Origin: an uncultured Desulfomonile sp.
Lineage (GTDB): Bacteria > Desulfobacterota > Desulfomonilia > Desulfomonilales > Desulfomonilaceae
Assembly (NCBI GenBank): GCA_903952205.1
Contig: CAJBEZ010000029.1
Coordinates: forward strand, 47,117 to 111,116
Reading direction: 5' to 3'
DNA length: 64,000 nucleotides
Shown here: piece after piece, positions 37,321 to 45,342 of the stretch
How the letters are laid out: each line of letters starts with the position of its first letter
Position numbering within the stretch: the first letter of the stretch is position 1
The notes under the pieces: model-generated
Seen by the model: the letters and a program-made list of their open reading frames with translations, nothing else
Told to the model about the DNA's origin: nothing
Databases searched by the model: none
Position numbers and translations under genes: made by a program

Positions 37321-37394
37321 AGACGGACCAAAAGTTGGCGCTTAACTAAATGAGATTGACTTTTGCGTCTCCACTTAGTAATTTTTGCGATAAT
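37321..37394 (+). promoter_or_regulatory. Probable promoter region of the fluoride operon
   Basis: Between modA and the riboswitch lies a broken inverted repeat (AGACG...AAAAGT at 37321-37335 against ACTTTT GCGTCT at 37359-37370). A TTGACT at 37356-37361 and TAATTT at 37378-37383 are 16 bases apart and would start RNA just ahead of the aptamer. The second hexamer is weak, so the promoter call is tentative. Confidence 0.3.
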
Positions 37395-37403
37395 TAACGC
37401 ATA

Positions 37404-37453
37404 GGGGATGGAGTCCCCCATCAAACCGCCAAACAGGCTGATGACTCCTACCG
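37404..37453 (+). ncRNA. Fluoride riboswitch aptamer (crcB motif)
   Basis: The sequence matches the crcB-motif fluoride aptamer element by element. GGGG (37404-37407) pairs with CCCC (37416-37419). GGAGTC (37410-37415) forms a pseudoknot-type pairing with GACTCC (37443-37448). The conserved AAACCGCC precedes a short hairpin GCC-AAACA-GGC, and CTGATGACTCCTACC closes it. The GATGG, AACCGCC and CTGATG..CTCCTAC runs are the invariant parts of the family. It lies on the plus strand, 154 bases ahead of the dynamin-like GTPase gene, and is followed by a terminator that completes a transcriptional switch. Fluoride binding is inferred from the motif. Confidence 0.93.
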
Positions 37454-37519
37454 GGATACAATTCGCGGTGGGCTCTCAGCTATGTAAGTGACCCACCTAA
37501 TGGTGGGTTTTGTGTTTTT
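37454..37519 (+). terminator. Switchable terminator of the fluoride riboswitch
   Basis: Arms ACCCACC (37491-37497) and GGTGGGT (37502-37508) form a 7-base stem with a TAAT loop and a T-rich tail (TTTTGTGTTTTT). An earlier CGGTGGG (37466-37472) can instead capture CCCACC and block the terminator, and this same CGGTGGG can pair with CCTACCG (37447-37453) at the 3' edge of the aptamer. Fluoride-bound aptamer would thus free the anti-terminator and allow read-through. Confidence 0.8.
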
Positions 37520-37606
37520 AACTCATTTTTTCAATGTCTCCGCTCATGAGAACACTACGCTCCAAGTGTTTTGGATAAGGCGCCTCATTGCAGAGGAGTG
37601 ATTGGA

Positions 37607-39439
37607 ATGAACTTCGCGCCCCAGGATCTTGATATGGCAGAAATGAATTTATGTTCCCCGGATACTGATTCTGTTTCCCGATTTGGCGATCTTCTGGATA
37701 CAGCCGTTCGAAAACTTGCAGACCTGGGCCGTCACTTTTCTTCCGATGAGGGAAAAATCCTATTTTTGAAGGAACGGCTTAATGAAGGACGGTTTCACTT
37801 AGCTATTCTGGGCCAGTTTAAACGGGGCAAGAGCACTCTACTCAACGCATTCCTCGGAGAGGCTATATTGCCGACATCTGTAGTGCCGCTCACCGCTATA
37901 CCGACCTTTGTTGAATATGGCCAGGAGCGTAAGATAACCATACGTTATCAGCACAATAGACCGTCGGATGAATTTTCGAACAAGTCCCTCGACGAAATCA
38001 ACAAAATCCTTGAGGCGGTCGTCACCGAAGAGGGTAATCCCGAAAATCATCTTGGAGTGCTTCAGGTCGAAATCCTGCATCCTGCTCCAATCCTGAAACA
38101 TGGTGTTGTGCTCATTGACACTCCTGGAATTGGATCTACCTTTACTCATAACACCCAGGCCACCTTGAATTTCCTTCCTCAGTGCGACGCTGCCCTGTTT
38201 GTGGTGTCCGCGGATCCACCATTAACAGAAGTGGAGTCACAGTTTCTTCAGAATGTTTTCCCAAAAGTTTCTCAGCTTTTTTTCATATTTAACAAAATAG
38301 ATTATTTGAACGATCGGGAAAAGGAAGCGGCAGTAGGCTTTTTCAAGAAGGTTCTAAAACAAAAAATCCCCTCTACCGAGGAGTATCCGATTTTTTGTGT
38401 TTCCGCTCGTATGGGGTTGGACTCTAAGATGTCCAATGACCCTAGTTTGTGGGGCCAGAGCGGGATAGATAAAGTTGAGAACCATCTTGTTTGTTTCCTA
38501 TTGTCTGAAAAAACCAGAACGTTACTTGACGCATTAGCCAAGAAGTCCCTCGACATAATCGCAGCCGCAATTATGAAGCTTCAACTTCAAATCACTTCAC
38601 TGAAGATGCCGATTGAGGATCTGGAAAAAAGACTTGGTCTGTTTGAGAAGGAACTAAAAAACGCCGAGCGGCTTAAACTGTCGGCACAGGATATGTTGAT
38701 CGGGGACAGGAAGAGAACGCTTGCTCTATTGGAAGAACACGCTGAAACTCTTCGAAAAGCTTCTGAAGATCATTTGAGCAAAGCCATAGACAGGTCTTTT
38801 TCCGAGATGTCCAACGGGACTGTAAACGAGCAGAAAATCCTTGACGTTTTGGGTGAGGAGGTAACCTCTTTCTTCGGGGAATCAGCGGGGAGAGAGTCAT
38901 CTCTTTTTGCTCGACTCGTAGCTTCGACACTTAGCCCGCATCAAGAGCGAGCTGACGACATTATCACACTCATCCGCAAAGCGGCGGCGGATCTTTTCGA
39001 AATTCCTTTTCATGCCCCAGACAGTTCGGAAGCATTTGAGACTAAGCGGCGGCCCTACTGGGTCCAAAGAAAACGAGTCCCGTCGCTGCCTGTTGTTGTG
39101 CCCGAAGAGGTCATTGACAAGCTCCTTCCGGCAAAGACAAGAAAAACCAGATTGAAAAAGCGATTAGCGCGACAGATTGAAGCGTTGACTCGGCAGAATG
39201 TGGAAAACTTAAGGTGGGCCACACTTCAAAATCTTAATGACGCTTTCCAACGTTTTGCGACTACATTGGACCAACGTTTTGAGGAAACAATTAACGCTAC
39301 CCATGGAGCTATTCGAGCAGCGTATGTCAAACGAAAGGAACACACCGAATCGATTGATGAAAATCTGCGAAGACTATCAGTAGCTGCCGAATGCCTTGAT
39401 AAAATCAGATCTGAAATTGCCGCATTGAATACGAAATGA
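37607..39439 (+). CDS. Dynamin-like GTPase under fluoride riboswitch
   Basis: A 610-residue GTPase of the dynamin-like group. G1 is 'GQFKRGKSTLLNAF' (about residue 66), G2 a Thr in 'VVPLTAIPT' (about 90), G3 'DTPGIGST' (about 173), G4 'FNKIDYL' (about 235). After the GTPase domain, from about residue 330, come long helical stretches with charged residues as in the stalk of bacterial dynamin-like proteins; no membrane helix is seen. Such proteins remodel or protect membranes. The ATG at 37607 follows GAGGAG; the frame can reach a TTG 12 codons earlier. It is the first gene after the fluoride riboswitch, so its level should rise with fluoride. A link to membrane damage or to the antiporter that follows is inference. 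Confidence 0.88.
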   Translation: MNFAPQDLDMAEMNLCSPDTDSVSRFGDLLDTAVRKLADLGRHFSSDEGKILFLKERLNEGRFHLAILGQFKRGKSTLLNAFLGEAILPTSVVPLTAIPTFVEYGQERKITIRYQHNRPSDEFSNKSLDEINKILEAVVTEEGNPENHLGVLQVEILHPAPILKHGVVLIDTPGIGSTFTHNTQATLNFLPQCDAALFVVSADPPLTEVESQFLQNVFPKVSQLFFIFNKIDYLNDREKEAAVGFFKKVLKQKIPSTEEYPIFCVSARMGLDSKMSNDPSLWGQSGIDKVENHLVCFLLSEKTRTLLDALAKKSLDIIAAAIMKLQLQITSLKMPIEDLEKRLGLFEKELKNAERLKLSAQDMLIGDRKRTLALLEEHAETLRKASEDHLSKAIDRSFSEMSNGTVNEQKILDVLGEEVTSFFGESAGRESSLFARLVASTLSPHQERADDIITLIRKAAADLFEIPFHAPDSSEAFETKRRPYWVQRKRVPSLPVVVPEEVIDKLLPAKTRKTRLKKRLARQIEALTRQNVENLRWATLQNLNDAFQRFATTLDQRFEETINATHGAIRAAYVKRKEHTESIDENLRRLSVAAECLDKIRSEIAALNTK

Positions 39440-39582
39440 GCGCTTTTTTAGAGAAACGATAAATTACCGGATCAAGTCCGACCAGTTTCATTGAGAGCAA
39501 GAAACTTCGGAGCAAACATTTTTTTAGAAGCGTTGGCCATTCATTGGGTCAGGATTGATGAAACGCAATATTGGAGGATTTG

Positions 39583-40728
39583 ATGGAGAATACATGGTTT
39601 GTGGCGATGATTTGGATCGGCCTGGCATTATTGGCCAGCGTGATTTCCATGCGCACCGCTATTTCCGTGGCGCTTGTAGAAATATGTGTCGGCGTAATAG
39701 GGGGTAATTATCTTGGACTAGACCCCAGGACCGAGTGGATAACCTTTTTGGCCGGATTTGGAGCAATTCTTCTAACGTTCCTCGCAGGCGCGGAGATCGA
39801 ACCGGAAGTAATTCGTAAATACGGAAAGGAGAGTCTTTGCATTGGATTGTTAAGTTTTCTTTTGCCGTTTCTGGGCGCAATGGCATACGCATATTATATA
39901 GCCGAGTGGTCGCTGGACGCCGCGAGGATTTGCGGGATCGCCCTTTCAACAACCTCCGTCGCGGTAGTTTACGCTGTAATGGTGGAGACCGGTCTCAACC
40001 AGACGGATTTGGGGAAAATCATTTTGGCGGCCTGTTTTGTTACAGACTTGGGGACAGTTCTTGCCTTGGGTATCATTTTTGCTAATTATAACATCTGGTT
40101 GATTATATTTGGAGTAGTTACTGCAGTTGTGCTGTTAGTGGTTCCGTCTGTAGCAAGGTGGTTCTTCAGTACCTTCAAAGGACATGTCAGTGAACCAGAG
40201 ATTAAGTTCCTGTTTTTAATTCTGTTCGGGCTGGGTTGGTTAGCCACAAGCGCAAATAGTGAAGCGGTACTACCGGCGTATCTGCTTGGGATTGTCGTTG
40301 CCGGTTTATTTAAAGAGTACAAAGATATGGTGCGGCAGTTACGGACGGTCACCTTTGCGCTCCTGACACCCTTTTATTTCCTGAAGGCAGGTACTATTGT
40401 ATCGATTCCAGCCATCATCTCCGGTTTTTCACTGATATTAATACTCTTGGCGGTGAAAGTCGCCGCCAAATTCATAGGGGTCTACCCTCTAGCGATCCTA
40501 TTTAAATTCTCTCACAGAATCAGCATGTATACGACCTTGTTGATGAGCACCGGTCTCACTTTTGGCTCTATTTCAGCTCTGTTCGGATATTCCCGCGGTA
40601 TTATAACCCAGGATCAGTACACGATATTGGTTACAGTAGTGATTGGCAGCGCAGTGATACCGACCCTTATAGCCCAGTGGTTCTTTCAACCGAGGAAGAG
40701 GGATTTGCAGGGCGGCTGGCAAAAATAA
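39583..40728 (+). CDS. Cation/proton antiporter, CPA2 (Kef/Nap) family
   Basis: A 381-residue membrane protein with about twelve helices. The segment 'SVALVEICVGVIGGNYLGL' near residue 30, the 'FLAGAEIEPEVIRKYG' helix end near 75 and the 'ALSTTSVAVVYAVMVETG' helix near 130 are family features of CPA2 exchangers (COG0475). It exchanges Na+ or K+ for H+, and no C-terminal nucleotide-binding domain is attached. GGAGG precedes the ATG at 39583. Genes of this family have been reported behind fluoride riboswitches, which fits its place here: it may offset acidification or ion imbalance caused by HF entry. Confidence 0.88.
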   Translation: MENTWFVAMIWIGLALLASVISMRTAISVALVEICVGVIGGNYLGLDPRTEWITFLAGFGAILLTFLAGAEIEPEVIRKYGKESLCIGLLSFLLPFLGAMAYAYYIAEWSLDAARICGIALSTTSVAVVYAVMVETGLNQTDLGKIILAACFVTDLGTVLALGIIFANYNIWLIIFGVVTAVVLLVVPSVARWFFSTFKGHVSEPEIKFLFLILFGLGWLATSANSEAVLPAYLLGIVVAGLFKEYKDMVRQLRTVTFALLTPFYFLKAGTIVSIPAIISGFSLILILLAVKVAAKFIGVYPLAILFKFSHRISMYTTLLMSTGLTFGSISALFGYSRGIITQDQYTILVTVVIGSAVIPTLIAQWFFQPRKRDLQGGWQK

Positions 40729-40757
40729 CCAGACTTTAAGAATGAGGAGGCTCTAAA

Positions 40758-41180
40758 ATGTTTAACAAAATTCTCGTCGCATTCGATGGATCTGAGGGTT
40801 CCAGAAAGGCCTTAAAAAAGGCAATTGAACTGGCGCAATGTACAGGAGCGGAACTCCATACCATTTCTGTGGAAGTGGATCTGCCCCATTACGTAGCAAC
40901 CATTGGAGAATTCGAGGAAGTGAAGATCCAAAAGGACGCGTATTTTGAAAAGCTCAACAGAGAAGCCGAAGAATTGGCGAAAGCTTCCGGCATAAAGCTC
41001 ACTCCACATGTAGTGGCCGGTCACGCTGTTGACGCTATTACGGCATTTTGCGAGGAAGACGGTTTTGACGTCATTGTAGTGGGTTTCACCGGGCACAGCA
41101 GAATCTTCGAACGTATCTGGGGCGGGACATCGAGAAACATAGTACGATTTGCGCCATGTACAGTCATTATTGTCAAATAA
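40758..41180 (+). CDS. Universal stress protein, UspA family
   Basis: A 140-residue single-domain UspA protein. The N terminus 'KILVAFDGSEGSRKALKKAI' and the C-terminal ATP-binding motif 'VVGFTGHSRIFERIWGGTS' followed by 'CTVIIVK' are complete, so it is probably of the ATP-binding type. It starts 29 bases after the antiporter, with AGGAGG ahead of the ATG, and is likely part of the same fluoride-controlled transcript. UspA proteins are among the families reported downstream of fluoride riboswitches; a pairing with an antiporter suggests a regulatory role on it. Confidence 0.94.
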   Translation: MFNKILVAFDGSEGSRKALKKAIELAQCTGAELHTISVEVDLPHYVATIGEFEEVKIQKDAYFEKLNREAEELAKASGIKLTPHVVAGHAVDAITAFCEEDGFDVIVVGFTGHSRIFERIWGGTSRNIVRFAPCTVIIVK

Positions 41181-41351
41181 AAAACGCTTCTATGTCCAAA
41201 ATACCATGAATGCGGTTTCAAATGTTTGAGCGTCAATGATGTCTGTAGACAACGAGTAGGCAAATATTAACTCGGCCAAACAACGAGGCCCGTAATTTGC
41301 GCAAACAGCAGTCTTTGATGTTTTGGATTCACTGACGGAGACGTGAACTTC

Positions 41352-42578
41352 ATGAAAAATCACTTCAATAATTTCAAAGACGCATGTGACCTTACAAAAC
41401 CGTCAGCGACAAAGTTCGTGGTCTTAATCGGCCTGGTGAGCCTGTTCTCAGATATGACATACGAGGGGGCTCGAAGTGTCACGGGACCTTTCTTGGCGGT
41501 TCTGGGCGCAAGCGGAACTGTAGTAGGCATTGTCGCTGGCTTCGGGGAATTTATAGGATACGCATTACGCCTTGCTTCGGGATATTGGGCCGACAAATCA
41601 CAAAGGTATTGGACCATAGTATTCCTCGGATATGCAATGAATTTGCTTGCGGTTCCTCTTTTGGCCCTTGCCGGTCATTGGGAAATTGCCGCTATTCTCA
41701 TTGTAGTTGAAAGAATGGGCAAGGCGATCAGGACACCTGCGCGCGACGTCATGCTGGCCTGCGCTTCAGATCAAATTGGACGTGGATGGGGATTTGGATT
41801 ACACGAGGCCTTGGATCAAATTGGCGCTATTTTGGGTCCTCTGGTGGTTGCGGCGGTCTTCAGTTTTAGGGGAACCTATCAGGCCGGATTCGCTTTTCTC
41901 CTGATTCCTGCATTGATAGCGCTGACCATTTTATTGACGGCATCTCGGCTTTACCCTAGACCTCAGGACCTTGGTTCAGCTACCGTCCAGATTGAAACAA
42001 AGGGATTTCCAAAAGCATTCTGGATATACATTGTGGCAATTGGTTGTATTGCCGCAGGTTACGCTGATTTTCCTCTCGTGGCCTTTCACTTTAAGAAAGT
42101 TGCGTCGGTCCCTGAAGAATGGATCCCCATTTTCTACGCCGTTGCAATGGGGGTTGACGCCATAGCGGCCCTTATTTTCGGTCGCCTTTTCGATAGGCTT
42201 GGTTTTTCGGTCCTAATAGTGTCGGTTATCCTGTCGGCGCTGTTCGCTCCCCTTGTTTTCCTCGGTGGATTTTATTGGGCGCTCGCTGGAATGGCTCTAT
42301 GGGGTGTAGGTATGGGAGCGCAGGAATCGATAATTAGAGCGGCTATTGCCGGTCTCGTCTCTACAAACAGGCTGGGATTTGCGTACGGGTTGTTTAATAT
42401 GTGTTTCGGATTATTCTGGTTTCTGGGAAGCGTTGTGATGGGAACGCTTTATGATACGTCAGTGACTATGCTCATCATCTTTTCAGTTACGATTCAGGTC
42501 ATTTCCATACCCTTGATCGTTATGGCCAGCAGGAGAAAAAACCAAGATTCCGCCATGACTTCCCTGATCGGCGCTTGA
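41352..42578 (+). CDS. MFS transporter
   Basis: A 408-residue transporter with about twelve hydrophobic segments in two halves and a short central loop near residue 200. Segments such as 'GARSVTGPFLAVLGASGTVVG' and the charged 'ERMGKAIRTPARDVML' loop between helices 2-4 resemble drug/sugar efflux members of the major facilitator family. The ATG at 41352 has GGAG eleven bases upstream; a GTG three codons earlier is too close to it. A 170-base gap without terminator separates it from the UspA gene, so it may be the last gene of the fluoride operon or stand alone. Substrate unknown. Confidence 0.85.
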   Translation: MKNHFNNFKDACDLTKPSATKFVVLIGLVSLFSDMTYEGARSVTGPFLAVLGASGTVVGIVAGFGEFIGYALRLASGYWADKSQRYWTIVFLGYAMNLLAVPLLALAGHWEIAAILIVVERMGKAIRTPARDVMLACASDQIGRGWGFGLHEALDQIGAILGPLVVAAVFSFRGTYQAGFAFLLIPALIALTILLTASRLYPRPQDLGSATVQIETKGFPKAFWIYIVAIGCIAAGYADFPLVAFHFKKVASVPEEWIPIFYAVAMGVDAIAALIFGRLFDRLGFSVLIVSVILSALFAPLVFLGGFYWALAGMALWGVGMGAQESIIRAAIAGLVSTNRLGFAYGLFNMCFGLFWFLGSVVMGTLYDTSVTMLIIFSVTIQVISIPLIVMASRRKNQDSAMTSLIGA

Positions 42579-42670
42579 TTGCTTCAAAATCTGTTCTCTC
42601 CGATCGTTTCCACTGAATCTGGATTTCACTGTCAGATTTAGTAATTCTAGGTTATTTTAATTTATTATTG

Positions 42671-42730
42671 TTGACAGAAGCGGCAATATCTCGATACTTT
42701 GTTCTTTAAAATTACCTAATAGAGTTAGGT
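42671..42730 (+). promoter_or_regulatory. Promoter and palindromic operator of the tup operon
   Basis: TTGACA (42671-42676) and GATACT (42693-42698) are 16 bases apart and form a good sigma70-type promoter. ACCTAA (42714-42719) and TTAGGT (42725-42730) are perfect inverted arms with TAGAG between, placed just after the expected start of transcription and overlapping the ribosome site of the first gene. A bound repressor there would block the operon; metal-responsive control is inferred. Confidence 0.5.
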
Positions 42731-42737
42731 GAACCAG

Positions 42738-43676
42738 ATGACCATGGAATTACTATCCACAAAAGATGTTGCTAAGCTTCTGGGAATAAATGAGAAAAAT
42801 GTCTATAGTCTCATAGCGGAGAAGGGCTTGCCTGCAACCAAGGTCACAGGTAAATGGTTATTCCCTCTCAATCTTGTACAGCAATGGGTAGAAAGTCAGA
42901 CTATAAATTACCCTAAATTACCATCATCGCAAAAAACCAGTGATAATGTCTTAGTCCTGGCGGGAAGTAATGACATACTACTTGAAAAAGCTTTGTCACT
43001 ATTTAACAAGCGTTATCCTGACTATCTAGTCGTCTTTGCGAACGAGGGAAGCCTTGGCGGACTAAAGAGTTTGCGTAGAGGACTGTGTCACATAGCTTCC
43101 AGCCATCTAATTCAAAAAGATGAAGAAGATTATAATTTTGGTTTTATCGAAAAGGAATTTGTAGAGATTCCGGCAATTGTCAACTTTTGTCAACGTGAAC
43201 AGGGGTTGATCCTGTCAAAAGGCAATCCCAAAAATATACGAGGCTTTTCGGATCTTGGCCAAGGCGGCGTCAGGGTGGTTAATCGACCTCTTGGTACTGG
43301 AACAAGACTTCTTTTTGACAATGAGTTGCGCAAAGTAGGACTTTCCGGCGAGGAAATCGAAGGATACGGCGCTGAATGTGATCGACATTTGGATGTGGGG
43401 CTTGAGATTCTCGCTGGTCGTGCAGATGCGGGACTTGGCATAGCCGCAGTAGCCGGATTGCTTGAATTGGACTTCTTGCCGGTTAGATGGGAACGGTTCG
43501 ATCTTTTAATTTCAAAATCTGTTTTTTTCGATCAGCCTGTCCAGTTATTGCTGGATCTTCTTCATGATGATCAGTTTCTGGAACTAGCGGCCACGTTGAG
43601 GGGTTATGATTTGAAACAATGTGGGAGAATAGTATTCCCTAAAGACAAAAAGCAAGATGTTTTAAACAGGGCTTAG
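42738..43676 (+). CDS. HTH regulator with periplasmic-binding-fold sensor domain
   Basis: A 312-residue protein. Residues about 3-60 form an excisionase/MerR-like helix-turn-helix ('LLSTKDVAKLLGINEKNVYSLI' region, 'GKWLFPLNLVQQWV'). Residues about 70-300 resemble the periplasmic-binding domain attached to molybdopterin-related regulators (PF12727 type), with 'FANEGSLGGLKSLRRGLCHIASSHL' and 'VNRPLGTGTRLLFDNEL' segments. It probably senses molybdate or tungstate in the cytoplasm and controls the tupABC genes that follow 20 bases later. The first in-frame codon is a GTG at 42729; AGGTGA placed seven bases before ATG 42738 favours the latter. Confidence 0.82.
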   Translation: MTMELLSTKDVAKLLGINEKNVYSLIAEKGLPATKVTGKWLFPLNLVQQWVESQTINYPKLPSSQKTSDNVLVLAGSNDILLEKALSLFNKRYPDYLVVFANEGSLGGLKSLRRGLCHIASSHLIQKDEEDYNFGFIEKEFVEIPAIVNFCQREQGLILSKGNPKNIRGFSDLGQGGVRVVNRPLGTGTRLLFDNELRKVGLSGEEIEGYGAECDRHLDVGLEILAGRADAGLGIAAVAGLLELDFLPVRWERFDLLISKSVFFDQPVQLLLDLLHDDQFLELAATLRGYDLKQCGRIVFPKDKKQDVLNRA

Positions 43677-43696
43677 AATGTTGGAGGTATTTACTC

Positions 43697-44506
43697 GTGA
43701 AAAGACTTCTTGGATTGCTAACTATTGGTATTCTAGTTTCCTCTTTCGCCTCATATGGATTGGCGGAAACCCGTCTCAGGATGAGCACTACTACCAGCAC
43801 GGAAAACTCCGGACTGTTAAAAGTTTTGCTGCCTCCCTTTGAAAAAGCGAATAACGTAAAGGTAGACGTCATTTCGGTAGGAACCGGAAAAGCCTTGAAG
43901 CTAGGCGAAAATGGAGACGTTGACGTAGTTTTTGTCCACTCGAGACCCGCTGAAGACAAGTTTGTGTCGGAAGGATTCGGCGTTGACCGCAAAGATGTCA
44001 TGTATAATGATTACGTGATCCTGGGGCCGAAGAATGATCCGGCCGGGATCAAAGGGATCAAATCAGCCATTGAAGCTTTCAAGAAAATAGCTGAGACCAA
44101 GTCCATGTTCGTGTCAAGAGGAGATGACTCGGGTACCGACAAGCAAGAACGGTCCATCTGGAAAGCGGCCGGAATAACTCCTCAATCTCCCTGGTATATT
44201 GAAGCGGGCAGTGGTATGGGGGCTGTATTACAGATGGCGAACGAAAAAAACGCCTACACATTGTCGGACAGGGGCACATACATTTCTTATGAAAAGAAGA
44301 TTGATCTCGTCATACTGGGGGAAGGTGAAAAGACCCTGTTCAACCCTTATGGCATAATTGCAGTAAATCCTAAGAAACACCCCAATGCGCAATATGAGTT
44401 GGCTAAGAAATTCATAGATTATGTGACTGGGCCTGAAGGTCAGAAAATAATTCAGGATTATACGCTTGAAGGAAAGCAGCTCTTCTTCCCGGACGCCAAG
44501 AAATAA
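43697..44506 (+). CDS. tupA: Tungstate ABC transporter substrate-binding protein
   Basis: A 269-residue periplasmic binding protein with a signal peptide ending near 'YGLAETR' (about residue 24). The mature start 'RMSTTTSTENSGLL' contains the TTTS motif that marks TupA/WtpA-like tungstate binders, and 'VSRGDDSGTDKQE' (about 138) supplies the second oxyanion contact. It binds tungstate very tightly in this family and delivers it to TupB. Start is GTG 43697 with GGAGG eight bases upstream. A strong hairpin separates it from tupB. Confidence 0.92.
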   Translation: MKRLLGLLTIGILVSSFASYGLAETRLRMSTTTSTENSGLLKVLLPPFEKANNVKVDVISVGTGKALKLGENGDVDVVFVHSRPAEDKFVSEGFGVDRKDVMYNDYVILGPKNDPAGIKGIKSAIEAFKKIAETKSMFVSRGDDSGTDKQERSIWKAAGITPQSPWYIEAGSGMGAVLQMANEKNAYTLSDRGTYISYEKKIDLVILGEGEKTLFNPYGIIAVNPKKHPNAQYELAKKFIDYVTGPEGQKIIQDYTLEGKQLFFPDAKK

Positions 44507-44585
44507 TTGGATTGCCGAGAGAATTGGGGCATCTTATTTATCTGTCATAAGAAGAATATTGAAAAGGCAATTTTGGGCCCGATAC

Positions 44586-44619
44586 CAAAGAACAAGGAAA
44601 GCAAATTCCTTGTTCTTTG
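44586..44619 (+). other. 14-base perfect hairpin between tupA and tupB
   Basis: CAAAGAACAAGGAA (44586-44599) pairs perfectly with TTCCTTGTTCTTTG (44606-44619) around a six-base loop, and TTTATG follows. Placed between the binding-protein gene and the permease gene, it probably lowers tupBC expression or protects the tupA message end, giving an excess of the binding protein. Confidence 0.65.
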
Positions 44620-44649
44620 TTTATGTGTCCGTCCGAAAGGAATTGGGGA

Positions 44650-45342
44650 ATGCATTTTCTCTCAGAATCGATCTACAAGGCATTCCTGCTTGTTCTTAAT
44701 CTGGATCCAGAGGTTTATCAAATCGTCTGGACCTCCATATACATATCATTTTGGTCTACAACCCTTTCAGCTTCCGTAGGTATTCCCCTTGGAGCTCTAG
44801 TGGCGCTAAAGAATTTCAGGGGCAAGCCTGCGCTTCTACTCCTGCTTAATACTTCTATGGCTCTTCCCACAGTCGTCATAGGACTTTTCTGTTACGCCAT
44901 CCTGAGCAGGATGGGCCCTCTTGGGGACTTGGGTTTATTGTTTACCCCCACTGGAATTGCACTGGGCCTTTTTGTGTTGGCCACGCCCATATCTGCGAAC
45001 CTCACGGTTGCGGCAATCCAGAATTTGGATAGCCGTCTTACGCTTACCTGCAAGATGTTGGGAGCCTCACCTCTTCAGGAATTTTGGTTGACGATGAAGG
45101 AAGCCCGTTTTGCAGTTATGGCAGCTATAGTGATTGCTTTTGGTCGTGTTGTTTCAGAGGTCGGAATCGCCATGATGCTGGGTGGAAACATTCGAGGCTT
45201 CACAAGAACCATGACCACGGCCATAGCGCTGGAAACTTCAAAGGGAGAATTTGAATTAGGATTGGCTCTGGGTTTTGTGCTGATGTTGGTCGCTCTTGTC
45301 ATTAATGGGATGATCTTTTTTGTCCAGAAGGGAAGGCTATGA
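44650..45342 (+). CDS. tupB: Tungstate ABC transporter permease
   Basis: A 230-residue permease with about five helices. The coupling loop 'LTCKMLGASPLQEFWLTMKEA' region (about residue 140) and the following 'VIAFGRVVSEVGIAMMLGGNI' are characteristic of TupB. It forms a homodimer in the inner membrane. The frame extends 11 codons upstream into the hairpin, but AAGGA nine bases before the ATG at 44650 and the position after the hairpin favour this start. The ATPase gene overlaps its stop by four bases (ATGA). Confidence 0.91.
   Translation: MHFLSESIYKAFLLVLNLDPEVYQIVWTSIYISFWSTTLSASVGIPLGALVALKNFRGKPALLLLLNTSMALPTVVIGLFCYAILSRMGPLGDLGLLFTPTGIALGLFVLATPISANLTVAAIQNLDSRLTLTCKMLGASPLQEFWLTMKEARFAVMAAIVIAFGRVVSEVGIAMMLGGNIRGFTRTMTTAIALETSKGEFELGLALGFVLMLVALVINGMIFFVQKGRL

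Noticed and set aside
44507..44649. Open frames covering the tupA-tupB hairpin
   Set aside because: They begin right after the tupA stop in the wrong frame and cross a perfect hairpin; tupB begins at 44650 with a ribosome site.
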